Assembly: GCA_021769625.1 (NCBI GenBank)
Contig: JAETSN010000005.1
Span: 1-64,000, forward strand
DNA from: [Clostridium] symbiosum
GTDB lineage: Bacteria > Bacillota > Clostridia > Lachnospirales > Lachnospiraceae
DNA length: 64,000 nucleotides
Direction of reading: 5' to 3'
This document shows, one piece after another, positions 6,987 to 15,638 of the stretch; positions within the stretch are counted from its first letter, which is position 1; every line of letters begins with the position of its first letter. The translations under genes were made by a program, and so were the position numbers. The notes below the pieces were generated by a model. That model saw only the letters and a program-made list of their open reading frames with translations, did no database searches and was not told where the DNA came from.

Positions 6987-9236
6987 TTACAGGGACATTC
7001 TCTCCTGAATCCTTCCAAAAAAGGATTTTCCGGACTTCCCTGCAGACGCACTCTCCCGCTCCTGTTCATAAATACTTGAGCTGCTCTTTTCTCCTTCACG
7101 CTTTTTATCGGCATAATTTCTCTGCACATCATCTTCCTGACAGAAAATTGCCGCCGAAGTTCTGCCTAAAGTGATTTCCAGCCTTCCGCCTTTTACCGTA
7201 TACTCCACCGGCTCTGCCGTAAATCCGTTTTCATCTGTCAGCATGACGCGCATCATCTTCGATTCCTTCGGAACGCCAAGCGCCCACACTTCCAGCTTCT
7301 TTGTTATTTCATGATCATTATTATTGACCACGGTCAGCGTTCTGGAACTGTCGCTGAAACGCCCGAACGCTATCAGATTGAATTCTCCGATAATAGGCTT
7401 CAGGGAACCTGTTCTCAGCTCCGGGCGGGATTTATGGATCCTGATGATCTCCTGATGGAACTTCACCAGATCTTTATCCTCGTGCCCCCACGGATAGGTT
7501 CTCCTGTTATCGGGATCGGTGAATCCGCAGACACCCGCCTCATCCCCATAATACACGGTGGGCGCACCTGTCCAGGTCATCTGGATCATAACGGCCTCGC
7601 GGAACACAGCCTTGTTGATATCCCTCTCTGCCGCCTCCGGTCCCAGGTAATTCGTCCTCCCCACCTTCCGGTTTGTCCTTGTGAGGAATCGGGAGTGGTC
7701 ATGGTTGGAGAGTTCATTCATCGCCACCATTCTCGCAGGCCCCATCAGCCGCGCACCGTTATATTTCATCGCTCCCCAGAAGCTATCCGCATGGCCCAGC
7801 ATATCCATCCGGAAATCATCGCTGTGCTTTTCCATGCCGGTCAGAAACCATGTGACAGGCTCCATGAACGCGTCATAGTTCATAACACTGTCCCATTCTT
7901 TTCCATTCAGCCAGGGCTTCGGATTTCCGTACTGCTCCGCCAGGATCAGCGCGTCGGGATTCGCATTTTTCACACGCCTGCGGAATTCCTGCCAGAAATG
8001 GTGGTTCATCTCCGGTGACATACCCAGATCCGCCGCCACATCCAGCCGCCATCCGTCCGCATTATAAGGCGCCGAAACCCATTTTTCCCCGATCCGCAAA
8101 ATATATTCCATCAGTTCCTGAGAATTTTCATAATAGAGCTTCGGAAGCGTATCATGCCCCCACCAGCCGTCATAGGTATGATTATAGGGCCATTTATTCG
8201 GATTCTGGTCATGGAATAAAAACCAGTTGTGATAAGGGCTGTCAACCGAGACATAGGCCCCTTTTTCATAATTTGCCGCTTCCTCGTAAATCCGTTCCCG
8301 ATCCAGCCATTTATTAAAAGAACCGCAGTGGTTGAATACGCCGTCTATGATAACGCGGATGCCACGCTTATGCGCTTCCTCAATAAATTTGGCAAAAAAT
8401 TCATTGCTCGCCTCCAGATTGCGCTTATCTGTAACACGATTGATATAGCGGGACGCGAATCTGTTCTCATTCTGACCGTCCTGAAGAAGCTCACCCTCAT
8501 CATAAACGATCTTTCCGATATGGGGATCAATATATTCGTAATCCTGAATGTCATATTTATGGTTGGAGGGAGATACAAACAACGGGTTAAAATAGATCGC
8601 CTCGATCCCGAGGTTCTCCAGATAGTCCAGCTTATCCAGCACTCCCTGCAGATCGCCGCCATAAAATTCACGGATCCCCATCTGCGCGGGATACTTATCC
8701 CACTGTTCCTCCGGCACGCGCGCAGAGTAATCCCCTATATAAAAATATTCCTTATCCAGTACATCGTTGCTCTTATCCCCATTATAAAAACGGTCGATCA
8801 GGATCTGGTACATGACCGCCCCCTTCGCCCAGTCCGGCGTCTTAAAACCGGGGATGATCGTAAAATAATAATCCGGATCAGCTTCCTTTACCGCTCCCCG
8901 CTGATCAAAATAAATCGTCATCTTGCCCGACTGTACCTTAAAACAGTATGGGATACTCTGATCCTCCAGTTCCAGCACAAGTTCATAATATTCAAACAGA
9001 TCTGTCTCCTCTGTCTTCTCCATCAGATGAGACGTTCCTTTCCACTCAAGAAAAACCCTGTCAATATTATTTTTTTCCGCACGGAAACGTATTGTTACCT
9101 CGCTGTAAGGCGCGGGTTCCGCCGGATAGAGATAATTTTCCGTGTTGTCTGAGTATAAAGCCCGTTTATTAAAAACAGGACGCATCGTTGAAACATAATA
9201 TTGTGGATAAAATGAAGATTGAAATCCATAACTCAT
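6987..9236 (-). CDS. GH13 alpha-amylase-family glycosidase (neopullulanase/cyclomaltodextrinase-like)
   Basis: 749 aa. An N-terminal beta-sandwich of about 130 residues precedes a (beta/alpha)8 amylase domain. Conserved GH13 regions are visible: VIIDGVFNHCG (region I), DGWRLDVAADLG with the nucleophile Asp (II), LILAEQYGNP with the acid/base Glu (III) and ELSNHDHSRF with the transition-state Asp (IV). This should hydrolyse alpha-glucosidic bonds in maltodextrins, pullulan or cyclodextrins. There is no signal peptide, so it is cytoplasmic. After the C-terminal beta domain comes a Ser/Glu/Lys-rich tail of about 45 residues that looks disordered and is unusual for the family. No maltodextrin transporter is adjacent, so the gene seems monocistronic. 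Confidence 0.88.
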   Translation of the reverse strand: MSYGFQSSFYPQYYVSTMRPVFNKRALYSDNTENYLYPAEPAPYSEVTIRFRAEKNNIDRVFLEWKGTSHLMEKTEETDLFEYYELVLELEDQSIPYCFKVQSGKMTIYFDQRGAVKEADPDYYFTIIPGFKTPDWAKGAVMYQILIDRFYNGDKSNDVLDKEYFYIGDYSARVPEEQWDKYPAQMGIREFYGGDLQGVLDKLDYLENLGIEAIYFNPLFVSPSNHKYDIQDYEYIDPHIGKIVYDEGELLQDGQNENRFASRYINRVTDKRNLEASNEFFAKFIEEAHKRGIRVIIDGVFNHCGSFNKWLDRERIYEEAANYEKGAYVSVDSPYHNWFLFHDQNPNKWPYNHTYDGWWGHDTLPKLYYENSQELMEYILRIGEKWVSAPYNADGWRLDVAADLGMSPEMNHHFWQEFRRRVKNANPDALILAEQYGNPKPWLNGKEWDSVMNYDAFMEPVTWFLTGMEKHSDDFRMDMLGHADSFWGAMKYNGARLMGPARMVAMNELSNHDHSRFLTRTNRKVGRTNYLGPEAAERDINKAVFREAVMIQMTWTGAPTVYYGDEAGVCGFTDPDNRRTYPWGHEDKDLVKFHQEIIRIHKSRPELRTGSLKPIIGEFNLIAFGRFSDSSRTLTVVNNNDHEITKKLEVWALGVPKESKMMRVMLTDENGFTAEPVEYTVKGGRLEITLGRTSAAIFCQEDDVQRNYADKKREGEKSSSSIYEQERESASAGKSGKSFFGRIQERMSL

Positions 9237-9330
9237 ATACCGTCACAACCTTTCTATATTCCTGTTAATTCCTGTACTATATTATTTTATTATGTTTATC
9301 CTGTGCTTTCAAGTAAAAAATACATAGATT

Positions 9331-9359
9331 AGGCAGGGAAGGTTAAATCTTCCCTGCCT
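9331..9359. terminator. Hairpin downstream of the BCCT gene
   Basis: A perfect 11-bp stem (AGGCAGGGAAG with CTTCCCTGCCT, 7-base loop) lies in the 149-base gap between the BCCT stop and the GH13 start. On the minus strand the T-run follows only after about ten bases (TATTTTTT), so termination may be weak. Confidence 0.6.
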
Positions 9360-9385
9360 TACTGTCTTTTTTACACTTTTTGACT

Positions 9386-10894
9386 TTATTTTTTATCTTC
9401 TCTCAGCATTCTATATAATATCCAGAGGGTTAAACCGCATACGAATATCATCGGCAGACCAGTAAGCACACTGGCTGTCTGCATCGTTTCCAAGCCGCCG
9501 ATCCTTGTCAGCGCCAACGCAAACACAACAAATACTACCGCCCATATCAGTCTGTTCCAACGAGGAGGCTGTTCACTGCCTCCCAGATTTTTCGTAGTGG
9601 CTGATGCCAGAATATATGCTGACGAATCAATTGTTGTCGCCATAAAGATGATCGTAAGTATAGTAAACACGATACCTGTCAGCATCGGAAACGGCAATGT
9701 ATCAAGTATTGCGATCAAAGCGGCTTCCTTACCCTGTGTTGCAAGAATCGTTACCAGATCAGCTTTACCACTCAACTGGAGATCAAGAGAATAACAGCCT
9801 AATGCAGAAAAACTAAGCAGACAGCCCAAAGATCCATAGCCAATCATACCCAAGATAACTTGACGAATGGTTCTTCCTCTGGAAATTCTCGCTGTAAACA
9901 ATCCCATGATCGGTATATAAGAAAGCCACCAGCCCCAGTAAAATACTGTCCATCTCTGCGGAAATCCGGTCTGCCCAAAAGGATCTGTATTAAAACTCAT
10001 GTGAAAAAAATTTGAGATGAACAGACCGATACTGTTTATTTCCACATCTACCACCCGGTTTATTCCAACAACCACCATCACAAAAACTATAAAAAGCACG
10101 GCAATATAAATATTAATATTACTAAGTACCTTTATCCCCTTATCCAAGCCCTTCCAGACACTTGTAGAAAAAATCGCAAACCACAAAACAAAAATGCCTA
10201 CTAACAACATTTCATTATTCGGAATATGGAATGTCCTGCTGATGATCTGGCAGACAAGCGGGGCTGCAAGCCCCATAGATGTTCCTATCCCTCCTAAAAC
10301 GGCAAAAACCGTAAATACATCTATCGCTCTGGATATAAATCTATGACCGCCCAAACGGGATTCTTTACACAAATCCCCAAGCCGCACAGATGTTCCTTTT
10401 CTGACAAACAACTTGTATGCTATGGCAACGGTTGCCGGTGTATAAAAAAGCCACGCACTGGGACCCCAATGAAACTGTCCATACATATGTGCATATTCAA
10501 AAGCTTCCACTGATAACGGCTCGATACCGAAGGGAGTATCCGTAAGATAATAGATCGGCTCAATAAAGGAAAAAATCATCAGGGAACTGGCGATTCCTGT
10601 ACAGAACATCATAGCCATCCAACTGAAATTCTCATATTCCGGTTTCTCATCCGGATCACCCAGCACTATTTTTCCATATTTGCTGAACGTCAGACAGACA
10701 AGAAAAACTACCAGTATCACATACATGAGAATATAGAAAAAACCCAGTTTATGTGTAAAAATAAACATCAATTGATCAACTATTATTTTACCCTCTTCTG
10801 GAAACAGCAATAATAGTCCGGTGATAATTACAATACATCCGATTGAAAGAAAAAATACTGTTTTTTCAAGACTGCCTTTCTTTTCGTTTTTCAT
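9386..10894 (-). CDS. BCCT family transporter (betaine/carnitine/choline type)
   Basis: 502 aa with 12 predicted membrane segments. The family signature appears as YWGWWLSYIPIMGLFTARIS around residue 320, and FCTGIASSLMIFSFIEPIYY lies earlier (about 96-116). BCCT carriers import quaternary-ammonium or related zwitterions such as glycine betaine, carnitine, choline, DMSP or ectoine, by Na+ or H+ symport or by precursor/product exchange. It is the last gene of an operon with an iron-dependent alcohol dehydrogenase (23 bases upstream), an aldolase and DhaK/DhaL. The operon substrate may therefore be a polyol or keto compound with a charged head group. That is inference; the transporter could also serve osmotic balance. 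Confidence 0.88.
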   Translation of the reverse strand: MKNEKKGSLEKTVFFLSIGCIVIITGLLLLFPEEGKIIVDQLMFIFTHKLGFFYILMYVILVVFLVCLTFSKYGKIVLGDPDEKPEYENFSWMAMMFCTGIASSLMIFSFIEPIYYLTDTPFGIEPLSVEAFEYAHMYGQFHWGPSAWLFYTPATVAIAYKLFVRKGTSVRLGDLCKESRLGGHRFISRAIDVFTVFAVLGGIGTSMGLAAPLVCQIISRTFHIPNNEMLLVGIFVLWFAIFSTSVWKGLDKGIKVLSNINIYIAVLFIVFVMVVVGINRVVDVEINSIGLFISNFFHMSFNTDPFGQTGFPQRWTVFYWGWWLSYIPIMGLFTARISRGRTIRQVILGMIGYGSLGCLLSFSALGCYSLDLQLSGKADLVTILATQGKEAALIAILDTLPFPMLTGIVFTILTIIFMATTIDSSAYILASATTKNLGGSEQPPRWNRLIWAVVFVVFALALTRIGGLETMQTASVLTGLPMIFVCGLTLWILYRMLREDKK

Positions 10895-10917
10895 CAGACC
10901 TCCTTTTCCAGATTCCT

Positions 10918-12081
10918 TTATTGGTATGAACTCTCCAGTATTTCCATGACCCGCTCCCTCGAAAGCGGTTTGGGTTCTATTTCAAACAACTCGCCCTGAT
11001 ATTCAACCGCATTTTTACAGATTATTTCCAGTTCTTTCCTCTCAATGCCATATTCCGACATACGAAGATTTTCAACACCGCATTCCTTTTCCATTTTGTA
11101 CAGTATTTTGACCAAATCCTCCGCCTCCGCTTTCTGGTCTCCTGAAAGCGCTCTTGCCATATCAGCATATCGTTCCGGTATGACTGTTTCGAAGCTCTTA
11201 AAATATTCATTTGCTATCATAAGCAATGCCGCGCCATGCGGAAGATTATCATGGTATGCCCCCATAGCCTGCGCAATAGAATGATTTGAAGTACAATTTG
11301 AAAGGGATTCCACAATACCTGAAAGTGAGCTTGCCATAGCAACCGCCTCCCTTGCCTCAATATTCTGTCCATCCCTGCACACTTCCACCAGATATTTCCC
11401 TAAAAGGGAAATACTCTTTAATGCAAAAATATCGCTGATTGGTGTCGCAACTGTCGCAATATAGCCTTCCATAGCATGAAATAATGCATCAAACCCTTGA
11501 AAAGCAGTCAATTTTTGCGGTACGGACAGCATAAGTTCCGCATCGACAAATGCAAACGTCGCGAACATTTCAGGTGCTCCAAAACCAAGTTTTTCATTCG
11601 TCTCCTCCTTGGTGATCACCACCCAAGGATCTGCCTCTGTTCCTGTTCCTGCCGTAGTAGGTACCGCGATAACAGGCAATGGTTTATTTTTGATCTTACA
11701 TCCCTTTCCGGATCCCGTAGCCACATAATCCCAGAAATCTCCATCATTAGTAGACAATAATGCAATTGACTTTGCAGTATCAATACTACTTCCTCCGCCG
11801 AATCCCAGTACCATATCGCAGCCCTCTTCTTTGCAGATCTTCGCTGCTTCTTCTACCTGAATTTTCCCCGGATTAGGATGGACTTTATTATAAAGAATAC
11901 TCTCTGCCCCATTTTTCTTTAGCAAGGATTTGAGACGGGCAAGATGCCCCGCTTCTATGATCCATTTATCAGCCGTTGTTACAATCATTGCCTTTTTTCC
12001 CGGGAGTTTTACTTCACCAAGCTTATCCAGACATCCCCTGCCAAAAAATATTTTTGTTGGTATGTAAAATTCATGATTCAT
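10918..12081 (-). CDS. Iron-containing alcohol dehydrogenase
   Basis: 387 aa, normal length for group III iron-dependent alcohol dehydrogenases. The NAD(P) region shows GFGGGSSIDTAK (about 96-107). Metal ligands are in place: Asp and His in DALFHAMEGY and two His in SNHSIAQAMGAYHDNLPHG. The enzyme would interconvert an alcohol and an aldehyde or ketone with NAD(P)H. It lies between the BCCT and aldolase genes (gaps 23 and 39 bases). In this setting it could oxidise an incoming polyol to the ketone used by DhaKL, or reduce the aldehyde released by the aldolase. Motifs do not separate the two roles. Confidence 0.88.
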   Translation of the reverse strand: MNHEFYIPTKIFFGRGCLDKLGEVKLPGKKAMIVTTADKWIIEAGHLARLKSLLKKNGAESILYNKVHPNPGKIQVEEAAKICKEEGCDMVLGFGGGSSIDTAKSIALLSTNDGDFWDYVATGSGKGCKIKNKPLPVIAVPTTAGTGTEADPWVVITKEETNEKLGFGAPEMFATFAFVDAELMLSVPQKLTAFQGFDALFHAMEGYIATVATPISDIFALKSISLLGKYLVEVCRDGQNIEAREAVAMASSLSGIVESLSNCTSNHSIAQAMGAYHDNLPHGAALLMIANEYFKSFETVIPERYADMARALSGDQKAEAEDLVKILYKMEKECGVENLRMSEYGIERKELEIICKNAVEYQGELFEIEPKPLSRERVMEILESSYQ

Positions 12082-12120
12082 TGATTCCCTATTCTCCTTC
12101 GCTTCTCTTAAATTTTATTA

Positions 12121-12972
12121 TCAAATCTTACCTGAAGAACCGCACATATCCATCAGCTTTACGATCTCTTCTACAAGTATTTCTGTAGCCTTTCCCATAC
12201 ATTCTTCCATTGTGAATTCAATATTTTCTTTGACACAATCCATATAAACATTGTAAAGCTGCGTATAATAATTCACTTTACTGATTCCCATTGTAACCGC
12301 TTTTTTTATATCATCTTCCGGTATTCCCGAAGCACCATGAAGTACCAGAGGAATTTTGCAGGAATCATGTAGTTTCTGCAAGAGTTCAAAATGCAGCCTT
12401 GGAGCCCGTTTCACAGCTCCATGGCAACCATGAATATTCCCGATAGAAACCGCTATAGCATCAACACCTGTTTTTTCAAGAAAATCCACAAGTTGTTCCG
12501 GATCACTTTCAATGATTGATGCCTCCGCATCCGTTCCTTTTCCTTCCTCCCCGCCTACATGTCCTACTTCCGCTTCTACGCATCGATGCGGTCCGGCAAT
12601 TCTTTTCAATCTTCTTGTCACGTCTACATTATTTTCATAGCTTTCGCCTGAACCGTCATACATGATTGACAAAAAGCCGCCTTCCAACGCCGAAATGCAT
12701 TCTTTCTCCGTCATACCGTGGTCAAGATGAATACAGTAAGGAATATCCTCATATCGTTTCCCAATCGTTCTGATGATCCCGGCAAGATCCCCTGCCGTAA
12801 TAAACTGCATATTCATCTGGGAGAATGCTGATTGAATAATGACCGGTGATCTGGCTTTCTCAGCCGCCATAAAACATGCCAGTACAGATTCCATATTGCT
12901 GACACAGATTGCCGGAATCGCATAGCACCCTTTATAGGCCCTATATAACAAATCTGACATTACAAATTCCAT
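12121..12972 (-). CDS. Class II (zinc) ketose-bisphosphate aldolase family protein
   Basis: 283 aa. Class II aldolase motifs are present: HLDHG with a zinc histidine (about 99-103), EAEVGHVGG (about 150-158), GNIHGCHG where the family has GTxHG, and LHGASG. These bind zinc and the DHAP phosphate. Relatives include GatY/KbaY, FbaA and IolJ. The likely reaction is retro-aldol cleavage of a ketose 1-phosphate or bisphosphate to DHAP plus an aldehyde. It sits between dhaK (35-base gap) and the alcohol dehydrogenase gene. A start at the fifth codon (MSDLLYR) is possible. The exact substrate cannot be read from sequence, and its placement beside a dihydroxyacetone-type kinase argues against ordinary glycolysis. 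Confidence 0.85.
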   Translation of the reverse strand: MEFVMSDLLYRAYKGCYAIPAICVSNMESVLACFMAAEKARSPVIIQSAFSQMNMQFITAGDLAGIIRTIGKRYEDIPYCIHLDHGMTEKECISALEGGFLSIMYDGSGESYENNVDVTRRLKRIAGPHRCVEAEVGHVGGEEGKGTDAEASIIESDPEQLVDFLEKTGVDAIAVSIGNIHGCHGAVKRAPRLHFELLQKLHDSCKIPLVLHGASGIPEDDIKKAVTMGISKVNYYTQLYNVYMDCVKENIEFTMEECMGKATEILVEEIVKLMDMCGSSGKI

Positions 12973-13007
12973 TTTCTATTTCCTTTCCCTGATACAATAT
13001 TGTCTTT

Positions 13008-14024
13008 TTATTTTCTCAAAGCCGGAAATGCTGTTGCATCTGTCGGAAGCAGCCATGCCTCTTTCATTTCTTCACTTGCCATATGGCAGACATCCAGTAC
13101 AATACCTGAGCTCTCCTGAATCGTTGACAGAGTTCCTACGATCGGTTTGAATACCTTAAATCCCCTTTCCTCCAGAATATTCCAAACATCATTATAGAAG
13201 ATCAAAAGTTCCATCATCGTTGTCCCTCCTGTCCCATTTACGATAAAGCTCAGTTCATCTCCCGGTACAAAGGGTTTATCTTTAATGATCATTTCCAATA
13301 CATCTTCTGCCAGTTTTCTGGATGTACACATAGGAATATTTTCAGCTCCGGCTTCTCCATGTCCGCCTGCCCCCAATGTCAGTTCATCATCCGCCAGCTC
13401 GTACATCAGATCCCCTGTGGAAGGCGAAGTTCCCGGACGAATCCCAATCGTAATAGCACGTACATTCTCAATCACAAAATCTCCAAATTCGATAACTTCC
13501 TCCAGCGTATGTCCCATACCCGCATAACTGCATATCATCTTTGTCTCAAAAAGAGCAACTCCCATACGGCGATCCATGCGACGCCCTGTATATGGGTCCG
13601 CCACATTTGTCCCTCCGAGCAGGATTCCCTTTGCATTGATATCATCATCCTCACACATTTCCAACGCCATCTTTGCATTCAGTACATCGCCTGCACAGTT
13701 ACTGATTAAAATAAGAGATCCTGCTCCGGTATCTGCAGCCTTCAAAGCCTCATAGATCGGCTGTGGCCCGGGTGCTGCAAAAAGGCCGCCAATAGCCTGT
13801 GCATCCATATAATTTTTTCCCATATAGCCGATGGCGTCCGGTTCATGTCCCGCCCCATAGCCCATAACAACACCCACTTTGCCCTTGTCCAGTTCATTTC
13901 TGACAATGACCTGGGTTCCGGGTATCTGATGAATTCTATCCTGCTGGAACCTGCAATATCCGGCTATTGTCTCTTTTACAATGTTCTCCTGTTCGTTTAT
14001 GATCTTTTTTGCCCTGTTATTCAT
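13008..14024 (-). CDS. dhaK: DhaK-like dihydroxyacetone kinase subunit, divergent
   Basis: 338 aa. DhaK-domain residues are conserved: the histidine in AGHEP (about residue 60), the aspartate in CAGDVLN (about 110) and the substrate-binding histidine in GAGGHGEAG (about 220), which forms a hemiaminal with dihydroxyacetone in E. coli DhaK. The surrounding motifs deviate: GYGAGHEPDAIGYMG replaces the usual GGGSGHEPAHxGYVG, and CAGD replaces YTGD. The subunit partners DhaL, 22 bases upstream. No DhaM phosphocarrier gene is nearby, so ATP or a distant PTS protein must supply phosphate. The divergence and the aldolase/dehydrogenase/BCCT neighbours suggest a ketone other than dihydroxyacetone. Confidence 0.85.
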   Translation of the reverse strand: MNNRAKKIINEQENIVKETIAGYCRFQQDRIHQIPGTQVIVRNELDKGKVGVVMGYGAGHEPDAIGYMGKNYMDAQAIGGLFAAPGPQPIYEALKAADTGAGSLILISNCAGDVLNAKMALEMCEDDDINAKGILLGGTNVADPYTGRRMDRRMGVALFETKMICSYAGMGHTLEEVIEFGDFVIENVRAITIGIRPGTSPSTGDLMYELADDELTLGAGGHGEAGAENIPMCTSRKLAEDVLEMIIKDKPFVPGDELSFIVNGTGGTTMMELLIFYNDVWNILEERGFKVFKPIVGTLSTIQESSGIVLDVCHMASEEMKEAWLLPTDATAFPALRK

Positions 14025-14046
14025 CCTTTTTCCTCCATTTTAAATA

Positions 14047-14679
14047 CTAAGATTTTTTCACAAATTCACAGATACATTTCAGCATAAAATAAAGAGAGGT
14101 TGCTCCTGCGTCCTGATGACCCACGGACTTTTCACGAAGGAAATGAGAGCGTCCCATTTTTGCCTGCATATTGATCGTATTTTCAACACCTTCTTTTGCT
14201 GCAAGCTGTGCCGCTTCGGCAATTTCCCCGAAAGATTTTTCCCTGTTCTTCTCTGCTTCCTCTGCTGCGGGCACAAGTGCATCCACCAATGTTTTATCTC
14301 CAGGAACAGCTCCTCCAAGATCCATAACCTTATCGGCAGCCTTCCTAAGGCTGATTACAAATTCCGTTGCACCGATCTCACCACTTATCTTTGCACTTCT
14401 GCCGATTTCCATGATCACAGTGGAAAAAATTGGTCCTATCGCCCCTCCTATCGTTGCCAGCATTGCCCTGCTGTAAGCCTTAAAATATTCAAATACGGAT
14501 GTATCATCCGGCAGCGCACATATCGCCTCATATCCCGCTTTTGTCCCCCGTGCCATGCTGTCCCCATGATCCCCGTCCCCAATCGCACGATCATATCCAC
14601 AGAGCTCCTCTCTATGCTCTTCAAAAGAATCCGTGATCGCTTTCAACAATTCTTTCGTATTTTTTTGTGTAATATTCAT
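14047..14679 (-). CDS. dhaL: DhaL-like kinase subunit, nucleotide-binding
   Basis: About 210 aa from the ATG at 14679, preceded by AAGGAGG. The Mg-nucleotide site AIGDGDHGDSMARG is intact, with its aspartates and histidine. Further conserved segments are IGGAIGPIFST and PGDKTLVDAL. DhaL carries the nucleotide and passes phosphate to the ketone held by DhaK. It is the first gene of the putative operon dhaL-dhaK-aldolase-dehydrogenase-BCCT and is divergent from a MerR gene with about 98 bases between start codons. A longer reading with extra N-terminal residues is possible but lacks a ribosome binding site. Confidence 0.85.
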   Translation of the reverse strand: MNITQKNTKELLKAITDSFEEHREELCGYDRAIGDGDHGDSMARGTKAGYEAICALPDDTSVFEYFKAYSRAMLATIGGAIGPIFSTVIMEIGRSAKISGEIGATEFVISLRKAADKVMDLGGAVPGDKTLVDALVPAAEEAEKNREKSFGEIAEAAQLAAKEGVENTINMQAKMGRSHFLREKSVGHQDAGATSLYFMLKCICEFVKKS

Positions 14680-14777
14680 AGTTGCCTCCTTTTCCATTTT
14701 CCGCATAACTGAGATTTAAATTTAAAAATTAATATGATATAATATATCCATATTTGATTTCTGCCGGAGGGATAATC

Positions 14778-15632
14778 ATGGATAACCTGAATGACAAATT
14801 TACAATTGGTCAGTTTGCCAGCTTTAATAATATTTCTGAACAGACCCTTCGTTATTATGATAAAATTGGCTTACTTCGTCCTGCATCACAGAATAATCAA
14901 ACCGGTTACCGCTATTACAATATTACCCAATGTGCTAATTTAGATATCATCAATCATTTAAAATCTCTCGGAATTTCTCTGAAAGATATCAAATCCTACC
15001 TTGATTCAAATGACAGCCAATGGTTACTGAACACACTGATCGAAAAGCAGAACCACATTTCCCAACAGATTAAACTTCTTATGGATACGCAGGCCGTTAT
15101 CGTTCGTAAATTGTTGGATTACCAGAACCATGCTATTCTCCCCAAATCCGGCATCCCCTTTATAGAAGCTATGAATAAAAGGACGATTTTCCGATACGAC
15201 ACATCCATAAACTATTATTATAATGAAAACTCGGTTGCAAATTATGAATATATGCTTCATGTTTTCAAAAACAAGCTTCGTGAGCAGAATGTGCCGGATG
15301 TATATTTTTATAATGTCAGCAGTATCATGAGCAAAAATAATCTTCTTGCCCGTAATTTTTTTACTACGGATCTGTTCGTTTTCGTAAATGAAAATGACAA
15401 AGACCGTTTTATCGCCTGTGACACTATCGCCGCCAATACCTACTTATGTATGATCTGCGATGATTCTAAAAATGAAACCGCCTTTATAAACCGTCTGCTA
15501 AATGAGATTGATAAAAATGGCTATACAATATGCGGTGATTATATCTGCGAGGTCGTAAGTGAGTTTTTATCTACCAGAGATGATACCCGGAGCATGATAT
15601 TAAAGCTCCAGATTCCCATCTCTTTTCAATAA
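14778..15632 (+). CDS. MerR family transcriptional regulator
   Basis: 284 aa from the ATG at 14778, chosen because GGAGG sits 7 bases upstream. The N-terminal winged helix is typical: FTIGQFASFNNISEQTLRYY, then DKIGLLRPA and TGYRYYN. A coiled dimerisation helix follows (about 85-120). The long C-terminal part resembles a GyrI-like or other effector-binding domain but has no clear motif. It is divergent from the dhaL operon and convergent with the MFS gene, whose stop is only 6 bases away. MerR proteins activate promoters with 19-20 bp spacers. One such promoter with a palindrome precedes the MFS gene (17038-17068). The effector is probably the pathway substrate or a product. Confidence 0.85.
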   Translation: MDNLNDKFTIGQFASFNNISEQTLRYYDKIGLLRPASQNNQTGYRYYNITQCANLDIINHLKSLGISLKDIKSYLDSNDSQWLLNTLIEKQNHISQQIKLLMDTQAVIVRKLLDYQNHAILPKSGIPFIEAMNKRTIFRYDTSINYYYNENSVANYEYMLHVFKNKLREQNVPDVYFYNVSSIMSKNNLLARNFFTTDLFVFVNENDKDRFIACDTIAANTYLCMICDDSKNETAFINRLLNEIDKNGYTICGDYICEVVSEFLSTRDDTRSMILKLQIPISFQ

Positions 15633-15638
15633 TTTTAA

